Source: Cyclaneusma minus (Eukaryota > Ascomycota > Leotiomycetes > Marthamycetales > Marthamycetaceae). From it: a stretch of 64,000 nucleotides of DNA. Where the stretch lies: NCBI GenBank assembly GCA_037179335.1, contig JAKZHN010000019.1:248001-312000 (forward strand). The letters are read 5' to 3'. The position numbers and the translations under genes were made by a program. Numbering within the stretch: position 1 is the stretch's first letter; each line of letters begins with the position of its first letter. The notes below the pieces were generated by a model that did not search any database, had not been told where the DNA came from, and was given only the letters and a program-made list of their open reading frames with translations. Of the stretch, positions 43,731-56,580 are shown piece after piece.

Positions 43731-45570
43731 ATGGCTGTCATGCGATCCCTTCTGGCGTTGCTGCTGATGGTCTCCTTGGCCTTCAGCGGCGTCGCTGCCA
43801 CTGACGTCGTGTCCAACGACGAGATCTTGAATGTTCAAGACTGCTTGCTCGCTGGACAAGTTCCCTACAGCGTGCCTGTAGACGCGAACTGGACCCAGCT
43901 CACGACTCCCTTCAATCTGCGTCTGAACTTCACCCCAACTGGTGTTGCCACGCCGCAAAACGCCAACCAAGTCGCCACCTGTGTACTTTGTGCTGCCCAG
44001 TTCGACACCCAAGTCCAGGCCAAGTCTGGTGGCCACTCGTATGCGAGTTACTCGCTTGGCGGCGCCTGGGGAGTCTTGGTTGTTGACCTCGAATACTTGA
44101 ACGAGATCTCTGTCGGATACAGTACGTACCTACATTCTACCTGTAATTCAGATCACTGCTGACTCTGGGACTCCACAGATGATACCGTGTCCATCGGTGC
44201 TGGCTGTCGCATTGGCAATGTTGCCGAGGTCCTCGCCAACTCCGGCTTGGGCTTGCCAATGGGTCTTGCGCCTGCCATTGGAGTCGGTGGTCACTTCACT
44301 CACGGTGGTTGGGGCCTCAGCTCTCGAACCTGGGGACTCACTGTTGACGCAATCTACGCCATGGATGTGGTAGTTGCCAACGGAAGCTTGATCCATGTCA
44401 CCAATGAGACTGATCCCCATATGTTCTACGCCCTTCGTGGTGCGGCAGACAGCTTCGGAATCGTCACTCAGTTCTACTTGCAAGCTTTCCAAGGTACGAT
44501 CTTCTCCCCTTCAATTCCTCAAACTCTTCTGGTCTGGATGCAGTCTGCTAATCACCGCATAGCTCCCCAAACCATCACCAACTTCATCCACTCTATTCCC
44601 GCTGCTTTTGAGTCGAACCAGACTGCCACCGACAGCTTCCTCAAGTTCCAAGATCTCGTTCTGCAAGAAGACTCTCCTATCGATGATAGCTGGAACATGC
44701 TCGTATTCACGGATGGCACCCTGTACTATCTCGAGGGATGGTGCATGAACTGCACTCACGATGTTTACAACACGACAATGGATACGGTGCTTGAGGTCTT
44801 CAACGGGGGTGAAGCTGTGAGTGTCAAGAACTTGAACTACATCGACAGTGTGAAGAACATGGCGCAGCCTTCGGGTGCAAGCCTTACCGTGTTGCCATTC
44901 GATGACACACTGCATGACACGTTCTACTGCAAGTCGGTCATCACCCGCAACGACAAGCCACTCACTGAAGCTTCTCTATTGAGCTACTGGACCTATGTGC
45001 TCGAGCAAGGTGCTGATGCTCCATCGCCATGGGCCATCGACATCCAGCTCTGGGGTGGTTCCGGCAGCCAAGTTCAAGTGACTCAGAATGGTGACAACGC
45101 TTTCTCGGCACACGATGCTCTCTTTGTTTTCCAGGTAAGTCGACATTCAGTGTGCTTCAAAGTTCATCGCCAAACAATTTGTATACCAAGACTAACCCTC
45201 TCTTCTCTTGCAGCACTACGCATACACTGAGACTCACTACCCCCCATGGAACGACAACATCACCGAGTTCGTTGATGGTCTCAACGAGGCGCTTACCCAG
45301 CCACAGATTGGCACCGGTAACTTCGGCGCATACATCAACTTCGTTGACCCCGAACTTTCGCCTGATGAAGCTCATGAGTTGTACTTTGGTGCCAACACTT
45401 TGGGCCAGCTCGAAGAGATCAAGTACAAGACCGACCCCAACTTCACCTTCTGGAACCCTCAAGCTATCGGCACCCATGACGCTCCGTACGTCGGCACCGA
45501 CGCGACTAACATTACAACTGACGGTTCATGCGGTGGCTCTATCGGTTTCACTTGCGGAGGTTCTGCATGA
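43731..45570 (+). CDS. Secreted FAD-linked oxidase (berberine-bridge-enzyme-like), ended by TGA inside a chitin-binding domain
   Basis: Exons 43731-44121, 44179-44493, 44563-45134 and 45214-45570 give 544 residues. A signal peptide covers about 1-24 (SLLALLLMVSLAFSGVAA). The PCMH-type FAD domain carries SGGHSYASYSLGG (about 99-111), whose His is the usual covalent FAD anchor. The stretch GLAPAIGVGGHFTHGGWG aligns with the BBE motif that often holds a second, cysteinyl FAD link, but here that position is Ala. A BBE-type C-terminal region includes NFVDPELSPDEAHELYFGAN. Such enzymes oxidise oligosaccharides or alcohols and make hydrogen peroxide; substrate unknown. The frame then enters a hevein-type chitin-binding domain (SCGGSIGFTCGGSA) and stops at TGA. 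The same frame stays open for about 194 more codons. An earlier in-frame ATG (43668) would place the signal peptide internally, so 43731 is preferred. Confidence 0.88.
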
Positions 45571-46155
45571 GGTTCTTGTTGTTCTGAATATGGCTTCTGT
45601 GGTAGCACCTCCGACTACTGTGGACCTGGTTGCCTGGGAGAGTTCGGTAACTGCTCTCCTCCCGTGAGCATTACCTCCATGTCCGCCGCTTCCACCTCCA
45701 CTCCCATCTACGGTTTCTCGGACACTACCATTGCCATCAACAGCAAGCGTGCCGTGCAGAACTCAGCTCCTGCAAGTTCCAGCACTGAGACTCCTGACAT
45801 CGCGAGCTGCACTGTCGGCGTTACTCTGACCGAGACTACCACTGTGGTTTCGTACACTACCGTCTTCACCCAGTCTCCTAGTGTACAGAGCTCGACTGAG
45901 TTGTCTACCTCTACCTCAACTGAAGACTTGACCACCACGAGCACTCTCACTAAGACCCTGTACTCGACTGTCCACGTCAAGCATACCATCATTGAGACTA
46001 GCTCGACCTCCAGCAGCTCCACTGAGAGCAGCTCTTCTGTCACGCCTGTTCCCAGCAGCTCCAGCAGCGGCAATGAGCACGTCGTTGTTGAGGTCGTCAC
46101 TGAGTCTCCAATCGTCAACATCGTCACTGTTGTTGTGCGTCCCACTCCTGCCTGA
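45571..46155 (+). pseudogene. Open continuation of the oxidase gene after an in-frame TGA
   Basis: Immediately after the TGA, the same frame encodes the rest of a hevein domain (GSCCSEYGFCGSTSDYCGPG, then CLGEFGNCSPP). This supplies six of its eight cysteines. A Ser/Thr-rich, probably O-glycosylated stalk of about 160 residues follows, ending VVVRPTPA and a true TGA. No other stop interrupts it, and composition stays coding-like. No splice pair would remove the first TGA. It may be a recent nonsense allele, a readthrough extension, or a sequence error (a Trp or aromatic codon is usual at this place in the domain). Confidence 0.7.
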
Positions 46156-47385
46156 TGGGTCTCTGAAGTTGTGACCTGATGATTGGTCATGGCTGTTTGT
46201 ACGATAGTTTCCCATGGGTGGATGCAAAATTTGCACGGATATGCTAGTACAGCTAGCTAGCTCACGTGCTTCAATGAACGCGATTTGATTTCTTGCTTCA
46301 TTTTCTTTATGTGGTGCTTGTGAGATGATGATTTGTGACCCTTATTGATGGCTCTGCTCTTGCCAAATTCTGACATCTGGAGTCCAAACATGGATCTTAC
46401 AATTGGGAATTAATAATGAGACTCTCCAAGCGCGGCTCCTTAGAGAAACGCAGACTTTTGGGACTGATAATAATCACTGTAGGCAAAAAAGAAAAACAAC
46501 TATCGAAGCAGAAAAGAAAAAGAAAAAGAGAAAGAGAAAATGCAAAAAGGTAAGTCCCTAGGTATCTGAAGATAATGCGAAGGGCGGGAATCGAACCCTG
46601 GCTTCAAAGGCCACAACCCCCTAGCTCAGAATGGAGGGGCAATTCCATTGGAGCCATTTTACTGTGAAGTTACAAATAGTTGGTCTATTTTGATTTAAGT
46701 AATACCTCTCAGGAAAAGTCCGGCGCGGTACTTCATTCTTCCGGTGTTATATCCCGGTTAGGTTCTGAGTTCATGTATCAAGAAGATGGTCAAAAGCACG
46801 TAGGAGGCAGAACATACCTCAGGAGCGCCGCTCACAGTTTGAGTTTATGTCGCTCATAGTCTCGATAGTGAGACTCACACAATATGGTTCTTCTCTGCTC
46901 CGCGAGAAAGCAAAGCCGATAGGAACCTAGCCAAGGATCTCCTCGGGGCATCATCACCCCGATGTAGCGGGGACATGAGATCAGCGGGGTCCTTGTTCGG
47001 GAGCTAATAATGGAAGCCCCACCATAACCCCAACGAACGACGACAACACTCCGATCTACGATCATATACATTTGAAAGACAGTACTGTTAGTATTTCTCA
47101 ACATGAAAGCCTCTCGCGATAACGCTTTTTACCGAATCATCAAAGCAACTCCCGTGTCGAAGCAGGGTCACCCACCTTGGGAAAAGACATTCCCAGCATC
47201 CGTCCAATCCGTCAATTTCCCCTCTCGCTCTCTTCTCATCTCCATCCTCTCATAGCCTCACAGCCTCACCAATCCTCTATCGAAAAGAAGAAGTCTCGAG
47301 CCTCAAACTTCCAACCATCTCTCATATCCCAAACTTCCAACACTCCTCCTCAACATCATTTCTCACCCCTCGCCTCTCACCCAAA
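46156..47385. other. Intergenic region
   Basis: It contains a purine tract (46484-46549, GAAAAAGAAAAAGAGAAAGAG). A patch at about 46575-46660 shows tRNA-like words on both strands but does not fold as a tRNA. The right end (47200-47385) is the pyrimidine-rich leader of the next gene. Confidence 0.5.
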
Positions 47386-48361
47386 ATGTCCTCCTTAACC
47401 CCCACCCCGTCACCCTACCTCCTCGCCTCTAAAACCGCAGCCATAACCGGCGGCACAACCGGCATCGGCGCCGCCATAACGCTCGAATTCCTCCGCCAAG
47501 GCTGCAACGTGTGTGTCAACCACCTGGACCTCGACCGCGACATTCCTCATCGCGACCTACTTATTTCAAAAGCCGATGAGATTATAAAGTCTGCTGAGAA
47601 GGATGGGAAGAAGTCGGGTAAATTGGTTTTGGTGAAGGGAGATGTGAGTGATCCGGAAACGGGAAAGGGACTGGTGGAAACAGCGGTGGGGGAGTGGGGG
47701 AGGCTGGATGTTTTTGTGAGCAATGCGGGGGTTTGTCGGTTTGCTGAGTTTTTGAGGTTGGTGTCCTTTTTGTCTCTTGTTATTTCCCGCCCTTTTGGCT
47801 TTCCACAAAGTCAAAGTGTGTACTCTCTCTCTATACGAGTGAAAGCTTCTTGGTGATATACATTGCATACTGGCTAATGGCTATTCTACCCACAGCATGG
47901 AGCCCGACCTCTTCTCCACCACCGTCCGCACCAACCTCGACGGCGCCTTTTATTCGTGTCAAGCCGCCGCGCGCCAAATGGCCTCTCAATCTCCCCCCGG
48001 TGGTTCCATAATCGGCATCTCCTCGATCTCCGCGCTCGTGGGCGGCGGATTGCAAACCCACTACACACCTACCAAAGCAGGAGTGCTTTCCCTAATGCAA
48101 AGCTTAGCGGTAGCACTTGGAAAGTACAAGATTAGAGCTAATGCATTGTTGCCGGGGACTATTGAAACGCAGCTGAATGAGGAGGATTTGAAAAATGAGG
48201 AAAAGAGGAAGTATACAGAGGGAAGGATTCCGTTGGGGAGGACGGGGAGGCCGGAGGATATGGCGGGGCCGGCGGTTTTCTTGGCGTGTGAACAGCTGAG
48301 TGGGTATGTTAATGGGGCGCAGTTGTTGGTTGATGGGGGGATGTTCGTTAATTTGCAGTGA
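47386..48361 (+). CDS. LRA1: L-rhamnose-1-dehydrogenase (short-chain dehydrogenase)
   Basis: This enzyme oxidises L-rhamnose to L-rhamnono-1,4-lactone with NAD(P)+, the first step of the fungal non-phosphorylated rhamnose pathway. Two exons (47386-47756 and 47896-48361) give 278 residues. The nucleotide site is TGGTTGIG (about 22-29), NAG is in VSNAGVCRFAEFL, the catalytic Ser is in GISSISALVGG, and the Tyr/Lys pair is in HYTPTKAG. The second half matches yeast Lra1 closely as I remember it, including LNEEDLK, EKRKYTEGRIPLGR, and the ending YVNGAQLLVDGGMFVNLQ. The intron donor is the non-standard GTTGGT, but the join restores FLSMEPDLFS. None of the later pathway genes (lactonase, dehydratase, aldolase) is in the window. 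The gene lies about 1.4 kb from the AT-rich block. Confidence 0.88.
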
Positions 48362-48428
48362 AGGAAGAGTAAAGGTGCAGATATCGCGGAGAATTACTGA
48401 ATGGACAGCGCCCATCACTGTATTTCTA

Positions 48429-49697
48429 TCACCTGCCACTACCCCACCTACTAGTGGAACCTGTCTCTCGCCCTCTCTCTAACGCTTGACGTTGAAGCCA
48501 TCCAGCTTGTATTCCATTGAGCCAACCCAATACCGTGGCCTGGGATTCTTGCGATTTGCTGGGACGCGGATGGTTCTTGTCCTGCATAGCAACCAATACT
48601 CTAGACTTGCAAAGAATCTTTCGCTCCACCCACTCTTTTGCCTTAGCCCTCCTCAGCACCAATTCAGGCGTTATTTCCAGCACGAACTCGAGGCCCCCCA
48701 ACGGCTGTACCATCTTTCGTCTAGTCTCGAGATCCACCAAGTCGAGACAATCTAGCCGGTTTGCCACAGACTCTAGCCAGTCAGGCTTGGAACCGTCATT
48801 GGGAGTGGGTGTAAAGCTGAATTCATCTACCGATAGATGCATCTTCTGTGCCAAAGCACAAGCTGGCTCGATGATGCTTCTGAGTAGGGCATCAGTGAAC
48901 TCGCGGCGGCTCGCGTTAGGAGGCAGCAGGATCTCAAGCATTGTCGCGATTCCGCTTGCCAGATCTTCCTTTCTGCGTTGGAAAACCTGTGGGAATTCAC
49001 GACGGTTCATGATCGCGCCGTAGGTTGAGCACCGCCAGGTACGGCAAGTGATGAGGTCTGGAGAGAAACCTGCGTCAGTCTCCTTCCTTTGAAAATAAAG
49101 AAGTTCCTCGAAGAGACAAGCCAGTTTTACGACAATGGTGAACAAACCTAGCCGCTTATCCGTTCTCAGGCCTTCTTCGACAGATCGCATCAGCTCAGCA
49201 GCCTCTATGTGGAGAACATAGAGGTAGTAGTTCCGCAGAAAGACATTTTGTACAAGAAACCGCAGAATAGCGGCAGTGATGTTGTACACATCAGTGTTTG
49301 GATGGCGGAACGCTTTCTTTCCTTGCGGCAGTATCCAATCAAGGAGCTTCTTCGCTTGGCCAACACCTATTTCCACTTGTTGGAGCACTTTGTTGTACAA
49401 GGCATCACCGAACTTCCGGTCCACGAATTCCTCGATGGATACACACAAAGACTTGTAGTCGTTCGAAGCTTCGGTTTCCGTGAGTACTTGCTGCCGGGGC
49501 TGTAGGCTGAAGATGAAATCGCGTGCTCCTTCGAGATTTTGCTCTAGCTCTAGGACTCGTGCTTGGAGGAGGCTGCAGGCATGCTGGGATTCTTCAAGTT
49601 TCTTCTGTAGGAGCGAGGTGTTGGAAGCTTCCATGGTTGTGGCAGACTTGATTTTGTTTTCCTCCCCTTTCGTCGGAGGAGGGTTTATATCAGTCAC
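48429..49697 (-). CDS. Fungal-specific protein with N-terminal coiled coil, unknown
   Basis: The single-exon frame encodes 422 residues from 49697. An internal Met at 49634 (MEASNTSLLQKKLEESQHAC) may be the real start, giving 401. Residues about 27-65 form a coiled coil (LLQKKLEESQHACSLLQARV). The middle is helical, with VLQQVEIGVGQAKKLLDWIL and FLVQNVFLRNYYLYVLHIEA. The region about 245-330 contains IIEPACALAQKMHLSVDEFS. The C-terminal quarter (ETRRKMVQPLGGLEFVLEIT) resembles parts of uncharacterised proteins that are frequent in Dothideomycetes and Sordariomycetes. No enzyme motif or membrane segment was seen. It is the last gene before the AT-rich block, convergent with LRA1 with a 67-bp gap. 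Confidence 0.75.
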   Translation of the reverse strand: MTDINPPPTKGEENKIKSATTMEASNTSLLQKKLEESQHACSLLQARVLELEQNLEGARDFIFSLQPRQQVLTETEASNDYKSLCVSIEEFVDRKFGDALYNKVLQQVEIGVGQAKKLLDWILPQGKKAFRHPNTDVYNITAAILRFLVQNVFLRNYYLYVLHIEAAELMRSVEEGLRTDKRLGLFTIVVKLACLFEELLYFQRKETDAGFSPDLITCRTWRCSTYGAIMNRREFPQVFQRRKEDLASGIATMLEILLPPNASRREFTDALLRSIIEPACALAQKMHLSVDEFSFTPTPNDGSKPDWLESVANRLDCLDLVDLETRRKMVQPLGGLEFVLEITPELVLRRAKAKEWVERKILCKSRVLVAMQDKNHPRPSKSQESQATVLGWLNGIQAGWLQRQALERGRETGSTSRWGSGR

Positions 49698-52348
49698 CTG
49701 CAGGGGGGCTGGTCACGCATGGAGAGATCGATAGATGTCTATTGTGGGTGGCTGCAGGACCTTAAGGGTTCTGGAGCTTTAGCGCTAGTTTCAGCGCCAA
49801 AGCTAGAGAATTAATACCCTTTTTGCAATTACCATTATAATGGTATATTATACCTAGATTTTTAAATAGAGTAAATAAATTCCCTTAAAATTTATAATAG
49901 TACAATTTAAATATATTTAATAATTTCAATTTTTAATTTTTCTTAATTCTAATTTATTGCCATTTAAAATTTTAAACCATGCTTATTTTAGCTAAAAAAT
50001 AATAATAAATAGCCTAAAAAAATGGCTTGCTTAAAAAATTAGCTATATTTTTTTTATTAATAATATAGTTAAATTTAATAATTTCTTTTTAAATTTAATA
50101 AATATTTATATACTTAATGCATTGCTGGATCCTGGCTTTTTAAATAATTAAATTTATATATATATTATTTGCGACAAGAAAACTTAAGGCCTATATAATT
50201 AATTTTAATTAGAAATTTTTATGCCTAAAGGATTTTTTCAATTAATTTATTTAAAATATATAGCTTAAGTTTTATAAAGCTTAAAAAATAAGATTTTGCT
50301 TTCTGGATTTTTAAAGAATTAAAGCTTTAATTATTATTAAAACAAATTTACTATAAAATGCATATATATATTAATTTTCAATATAATTAGCATTTAAATA
50401 ATTTAAAAGTTTTAGCTTGGCTAATTTAAAACTAATATATTAATAGGTAATTTCTAGCAATTTTTGGCTTTAAAAATAGCAAAATAGCTATTGCAAAGCA
50501 TTGGTATAAATAATATTTGGATTAAAAGCAAATTAAATTAGCTTGGTAATTTTAAATGCTATATTTAGCTTAATGTTTATAGCTGCGTATATAATAAAAT
50601 CGATTTTATATAAATAATTATAAATCTTAATTGCTATAGCTTTGCCAAAATTGCTAATTAAAATTCTATATAACTATTTAAATATAAAAATAAATTTAGA
50701 ATAATAATTAGCTATGCTAAAATACATTAGTATTTTAATTAAATATAAATTTCAAAATGTAATTATAAAGCTATTTAATTTATAAATTAAATTAATGCTA
50801 AAAAAGCGCTTGGTTTTATTTAAATTCTTTATATTAAAGTTGGAATTAAATTTAATTTCAAAAGCTATAATAATACTTTTAATTAGTTTAAAAATAAAGA
50901 AATTATTAATATAAATAATTAAAAATAGCTTTTAATTATTTTTTATAAATATCTAGGGGTTTAAATTCAAGGGTTTAAAATCCAGACTTTTTAGAATTTT
51001 AATTAATATATTTTGCCAAAATATAAAGAATTGCTTAAAATTATAAAAAGCTTTAAATAGCTTGCAATTTTTTTTTTTAATTTATAAAGCTATTTAATAA
51101 ATATTCTTTAAAAATTAAAGCATTAAAAAAGACTATTACTATATTTATTTAATATATTAATTAATGTTCTATAATTATAAAGGCTATAAGTTTTTTTTAA
51201 AAAGGCTGATTTAATGATACCAATATAAATCTCAATATTTTTGTTTTTAAATCTTTGGGAAAAACCTTTCATTATTTATTTAACTTTCTAAAAATAATTA
51301 TTTTTAATAGTATAAATTTAGCGTTTTTTAAAAATAAATTTATTAATTTGTTTGGCTGCGAATTTATAGACTAGATGCCAGATTTTATTTTATTGAAAAA
51401 AACTAAATTCACAATTTATAGCCTTTTTTTATTTATTTTATTTGGAATATTAAATAATCTTAATATAATTATACGGAATATTTGGCTGGCTAGGGGCATT
51501 TATAATAGTATAGCAGGTATATTGCTATTTTTTTAAAAAGGCTAAATAAATGTATTACTTTTTATTAAAATATTTAATTTTGCATTAATTTTTATTATTT
51601 CAAATACTTGATTTTATACTTGGCTAAAAAAGATTTTTTTTAATTAGTAAGCTAGCCTTGGGCTGCTTAAAGACAGATTTAAATGGCTTAGCAAAAATAA
51701 TTGGAATATTTGGCTATTAAGTCTTTAATTGTAAAAATATAATTTATTGCTTTTTTAAATTAAAAATGGAATTAGGAATATTAAATTTAATTTTCGAAAA
51801 TGCTATATATTTTAATATAATTGTTGCCTTTAAATTATAATATTTATAGCTTATAAATATACTTGCAGCTGGTTTTTCCAGGATTATTTAGGTAAATTAA
51901 ATTGTATTGCTAAATTAGACATTGAAAATGCATTAAAAATCCAATTAAAATTAAAGCCCCTATAGAATTTTGTTTTTTTTTGTTTTTTAATTGGCTGCCC
52001 AGAAATTGCAAAGAATTATTAAAATAATAAATATATTTATTAAATATGATATAAAATATATAAATTATTTTTTTTATATTTAAAAAGATAAATAATATCA
52101 ATTTTCAAGCTTTAATAGCCAAATAGAATATTAAATTCGGCTTTAGCGGCAATTTTATTGGCTATTATATGTTTTTTCTTTGAAATATAAACAAATATTT
52201 GGTATTTTAATATTTGTAAATATAAAATATTAGGCTTAATAATTTTGCTGGATAGGAGTTTTATAAACTTGCCAATGGAAATTTAAAGCTAAATAAGGCT
52301 AAGGCCATTTGATTGTAATTTTTTTTTAAAAAAAAAATTAATAGGGAT

Positions 52349-52480
52349 TGTCACGGCGCGAGGCAGGGGTCGAGGCAGGGGTCGTGGTAAACTAATATTA
52401 TAAGCTGGAAAGAAAAACTCTCCAGCCAGGGCAAAGCCATAAGGGCTCCCTACAAGTCTACGGCGCTAAAGTCACATACC
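52349..52480 (+). repeat. LTR-like direct repeat, left copy
   Basis: The segment begins TGTCACGGCGCGAGGCAGGG and is much richer in GC than its surroundings. It has an internal short duplication (GAGGCAGGGGTC twice). It aligns with 59027-59160 in the same orientation; most differences are C/T or G/A, as RIP would cause. It could be the 5' LTR of a decayed retrotransposon. Confidence 0.6.
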
Positions 52481-55400
52481 GGGCATATAAATGCCTAAAA
52501 TAGGTATAAATGCCTAAGGCTAAATTAATACCATAATAATACCCCCGATTTAAATCGCTATTTGTCCCAAATAGCGCTAAAAATTATTATTTATTTTTAA
52601 AGATTTATAATTCAATTATAAAATATTTCTATTTCTATTTATAAAAATTATATCTTTTTTTTATTATAACTCCAAATGCTAAAAAGTCCTTTTATAGTTT
52701 TCTTTTTTTTAAAGGCTTATATTATAGCAGCCTATATTATAGCGGCTAGCTATATTATACCAATTGGCTATATTATATTATCTAGCTATATTAAAAGTAA
52801 TTATATTATAATTATATTATATTATAAAGCCTAATAAACCAAATTTATTTAAATACTATTAATACTATTTTCACAAATACTTTTTATATTTATACAAATC
52901 CGCTTCCGGCTGCTAGCTTAGCCAATAGTCTTTTTATTTAATTTAATATATAAATTCTAATTATAAACGTTCAAAACGCTATCAAATTTCTATTTTTCCA
53001 TTACTTTTTAAATCTTATTATTTCTTTTTAATACCCGGCCTCTAATATTTTTGCTTTTTATTTTATTAATTTTATTCTATCCAAATAGGTCCTTTAATTT
53101 TGGCTTTAGCTTAAAAAATAAATATAAAATACCAAAAAAAGTCCAATATTTTTTAAAAGCTCCAATTTGCATATCCTTTAATAAACTTTATTTATTAGCT
53201 AAAGCCCGGCCTATTTATTATCTTTTTTCTTTTATAAATAATTTATTTTTATATTTTTAGTATTAATATATATTAATTAGCCTTTTTTAAATACTAAATC
53301 TTTTAAATAATATTAATTTGCATTTTCATTATATTTATTAATAAATTACTAGGCCAAAAAAATCATTAAATATAAATTCTTTTTATATAATCTATTATTA
53401 TATTTGCTTTATAAAAGCTTTGCTTTTAAATAGCTGATATATTTGGAAAACAAAGCTAAAACAATTCCATACCCATTTAAAAATAATATCTATAATTTGC
53501 AAAAAATAATATAATTTTTATAATTTTAAAAGTTTGGTTATTTAAGGTAAATTTTGCCAAGGGCAGCCAATTTATTCAATTATTTTATATAAATAATATA
53601 AAGCTTTGAAAATACTATTTTAAATAGGCATTTAATTTTTTTATTTAATTATTAATTTTGAATAAAATAATAATAATGGCTTTAAATTAATTTTAAATTA
53701 TTTAAATAGGTATTTTTAAAATTAAAAAAACAAGTTAAATTCCTTTATTTAAAATAATATTGTTAGAAACACTATAAATGCAATAATGTTTTTTAAAAAG
53801 AACCTTTGTTAATTTTTCAGCTTCCAAGCTCTTTATAAAAATAAAATATTTTATTTTAAGTAATTTAGAAACTATTATCATTATATATTAATATATTTAA
53901 TTATGCCTTTTGCATTTAAGCAAAAAGGTAATATAATTTACAAATATATTTAATTAGACCCTAAATAATATTAATAAAAATTACAAATATGCTGGAAATA
54001 ATAATTTAAATGCTTTAATTGTATTATAAAATTTATGTTTTTAATATTTTTTATTATATTTTTTAATATTTTTGGCTACTAATAATATTAGCTAATATTA
54101 ATTAGATTTTATTTTTTTGTGGATATCCAGCTAAAACTATTAAATAATGCCTATAAATAATTTAAATTATTAAATTAAATGCATTAAAAAATAGTTATAT
54201 CCGGTTTATTTCTCCTAAGCCCTTTAGCATAATTTCTTTTTAAAATAAAAGATTCAATATTTATTTTTTAAAAATTAAATGTAATTTCTTTAGCAAATTT
54301 AAAAATTCTTAATTTTTAAAACTGCCAGCGCAAATATTGCAATATTTAATATTTTTTAATAAAGTTCTCCAAATTCCTTTTAAAATTTAAAATTAGTATC
54401 AAAGCAAAATAACTTTTTTCCATTATTAAATTATACAAAGCTTGAAATAAAAAATTTAATTCTAATAATAAAAAATTTAATTTATATTGCAGTTTTTTAT
54501 TTCCAATATATTAAAATCAATTTTTAAAAGCCTGCTTAATATATTTCATTTAATTACTTAAAATCCTGGCCTATAGATAATTTTAAAATTAAAGCCAAAA
54601 AGAATTAAATCAATAAATTTATTTTTAATTTAGCTGCTTTATTATTATAAAATATTTTAAATTATTACAATTAATTTAAATTTAAATTTTCTTTAATCAT
54701 TTAATAATTTCTATTTTTTATTTTTCCAAATATTTAATTATAGCTAAAGATTCTTTATTATAAATTTTATAATTGCATTTAGCAAAATTATAGATTTTTA
54801 AAAAATAAGAAATAGAGTATAAAATACCATTATTTTAATATTAAAAAAATACTTTTTCTAAAGTATAATTTAAAGCATTTATTTTCAAAATTAAAAAAGG
54901 CCAAAATTAAGGCAAAAATAAATGCTTCTTTAAATTTATTAAAAGTATTTTACTAAGCCTTTTTACATATTTATTTTATTTTCTTTTTCATTAAATTATT
55001 TAATAGCTTAGCTATTTTAAAAAAAATCTTTTTAATAAAAATTGGTAAATTCTATAAATTTTTAAAAATTTCTAATATAAATAAATAATTTTCAAATTAA
55101 AATTGCAAAAGTCTTATTTAAATTTATTTTTATACCATTTAATATAATATAAAAGCCTAGATATTTAATGCAAACAATTTTGAATTTATATTTAAAAATA
55201 TTAATTTAAAAGCCTGCAGTTCTAAAGCGGCAAATCATTTTCCAAATATATTTTCAATACTTTTTTAAATTGTTTTAAAAAATTAAAACATTATTTAAAT
55301 AGGCTATATATATTTTATTTAATAAATTAAAAAAGATTAATGTAATATTAAAAACAAACTAAAATATTACAAAATTCAAATAGCATAATTAATAATTTAA

Positions 55401-55589
55401 AAAAACTAAAGCAAATAATAAATACTATTTTCCATTTATTTTTTCCCGCTATTTCTAGCTTATTCAATACAGCAATAATATTGAATTTAGTATAAATTTT
55501 AGCTTTATATATAATATTTAAATGTTTTTTAATTAAATGCAAAAAATAACAATTTTTAATAATAATATTATTTAGGCCTTTATAATTTT

Positions 55590-55611
55590 AATATATATAT
55601 ATATATATATA
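55590..55611. repeat. (AT)n microsatellite
   Basis: About eleven uninterrupted AT units lie inside the AT-rich block. Confidence 0.9.
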
Positions 55612-56580
55612 TTTAATTTGGCAGCTAGTATTAGCAACGCTATATATTTTAATTTTAATTTTCAAATAAGTCCTTAAAAAAGCTGCTTATTAAATTTTTT
55701 TCTAATATATTTCAATTTTTTTAAATAAAAGAATCCGGTTTTTATAACAAAGTAATTTTATTTTAAATAGCAGTTTAATTCTATAATTTTAAAATTGTTT
55801 AAAAAGTAATTTATTGGCTTTTTTAAAAAGAATGCATTTAGCATATTTTAAAACTATTTAAAAAGCTTATTTTAAATCTTTTTATTGCTTATGCTGGATT
55901 TTTCTTTTATAAATTTGGCAATATTGTTCCCAATTATTTTGCTTAATTTGTTTATTCTTTAAAAGCTATGGATATTTTATTTAAAATAGCAAAAAACCAA
56001 AAAAATTATTATATATTAGTAAAAGTAAAACGCATAGTTTATTTGAATACTTTTGGCCGGTAAAAATATTTTTTATATAAAATCTGGCAATTCTGAAAAT
56101 TCTATTTTATATGTATATATGATTTTATGAATTTTAAAATATTATTTAGTTTTTTTTAAATAATTTTTATATATTAAATTTCTTTTTAATAGGCAAATAT
56201 AATAAAACTAATTATAATATTTATTTTAATATTATTTATATTTGGCTTAAATTAATAGATATTTAATATTAGTTAAAAAGCATAAATAAATGCATTCAAT
56301 TATTTTTATTTTTATTTTTATTTTTTTAATAATAATGCAAATTTTATTTGCTATTTTTGTAGCGGAATAACAAAATTTTTAAAAGGCTATTATATATATA
56401 CAAGCCTTTATTTTGAATTTTTGCAAATTTTTGTTTTTTTAATAATATAGAAATCTCGCTTTAAAATAAAACTTTAATTGATTTTTTAAAAAAAGCCTTT
56501 CATTTCTAGGCATATCATTATTATTATTATTTTTTACAATTAATAAAGCATAAAAAAAAGACTTAAAAAATACAAAAAAC

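Noticed and set aside
46575..46660. tRNA-like sequence: GGTTCGATTCC on the minus strand and TAGCTCAGAATGG on the plus strand
   Set aside because: The B-box-like and A-box-like words are on opposite strands. On either strand the acceptor and T stems do not pair, so no cloverleaf forms.
34980..49697. A secondary-metabolite or rhamnose-use gene cluster
   Set aside because: Two transporters, an oxidase and a dehydrogenase are present, but there is no backbone synthase, pathway regulator or further rhamnose gene. Gaps of 1-2 kb separate them, so co-regulation is unsupported.
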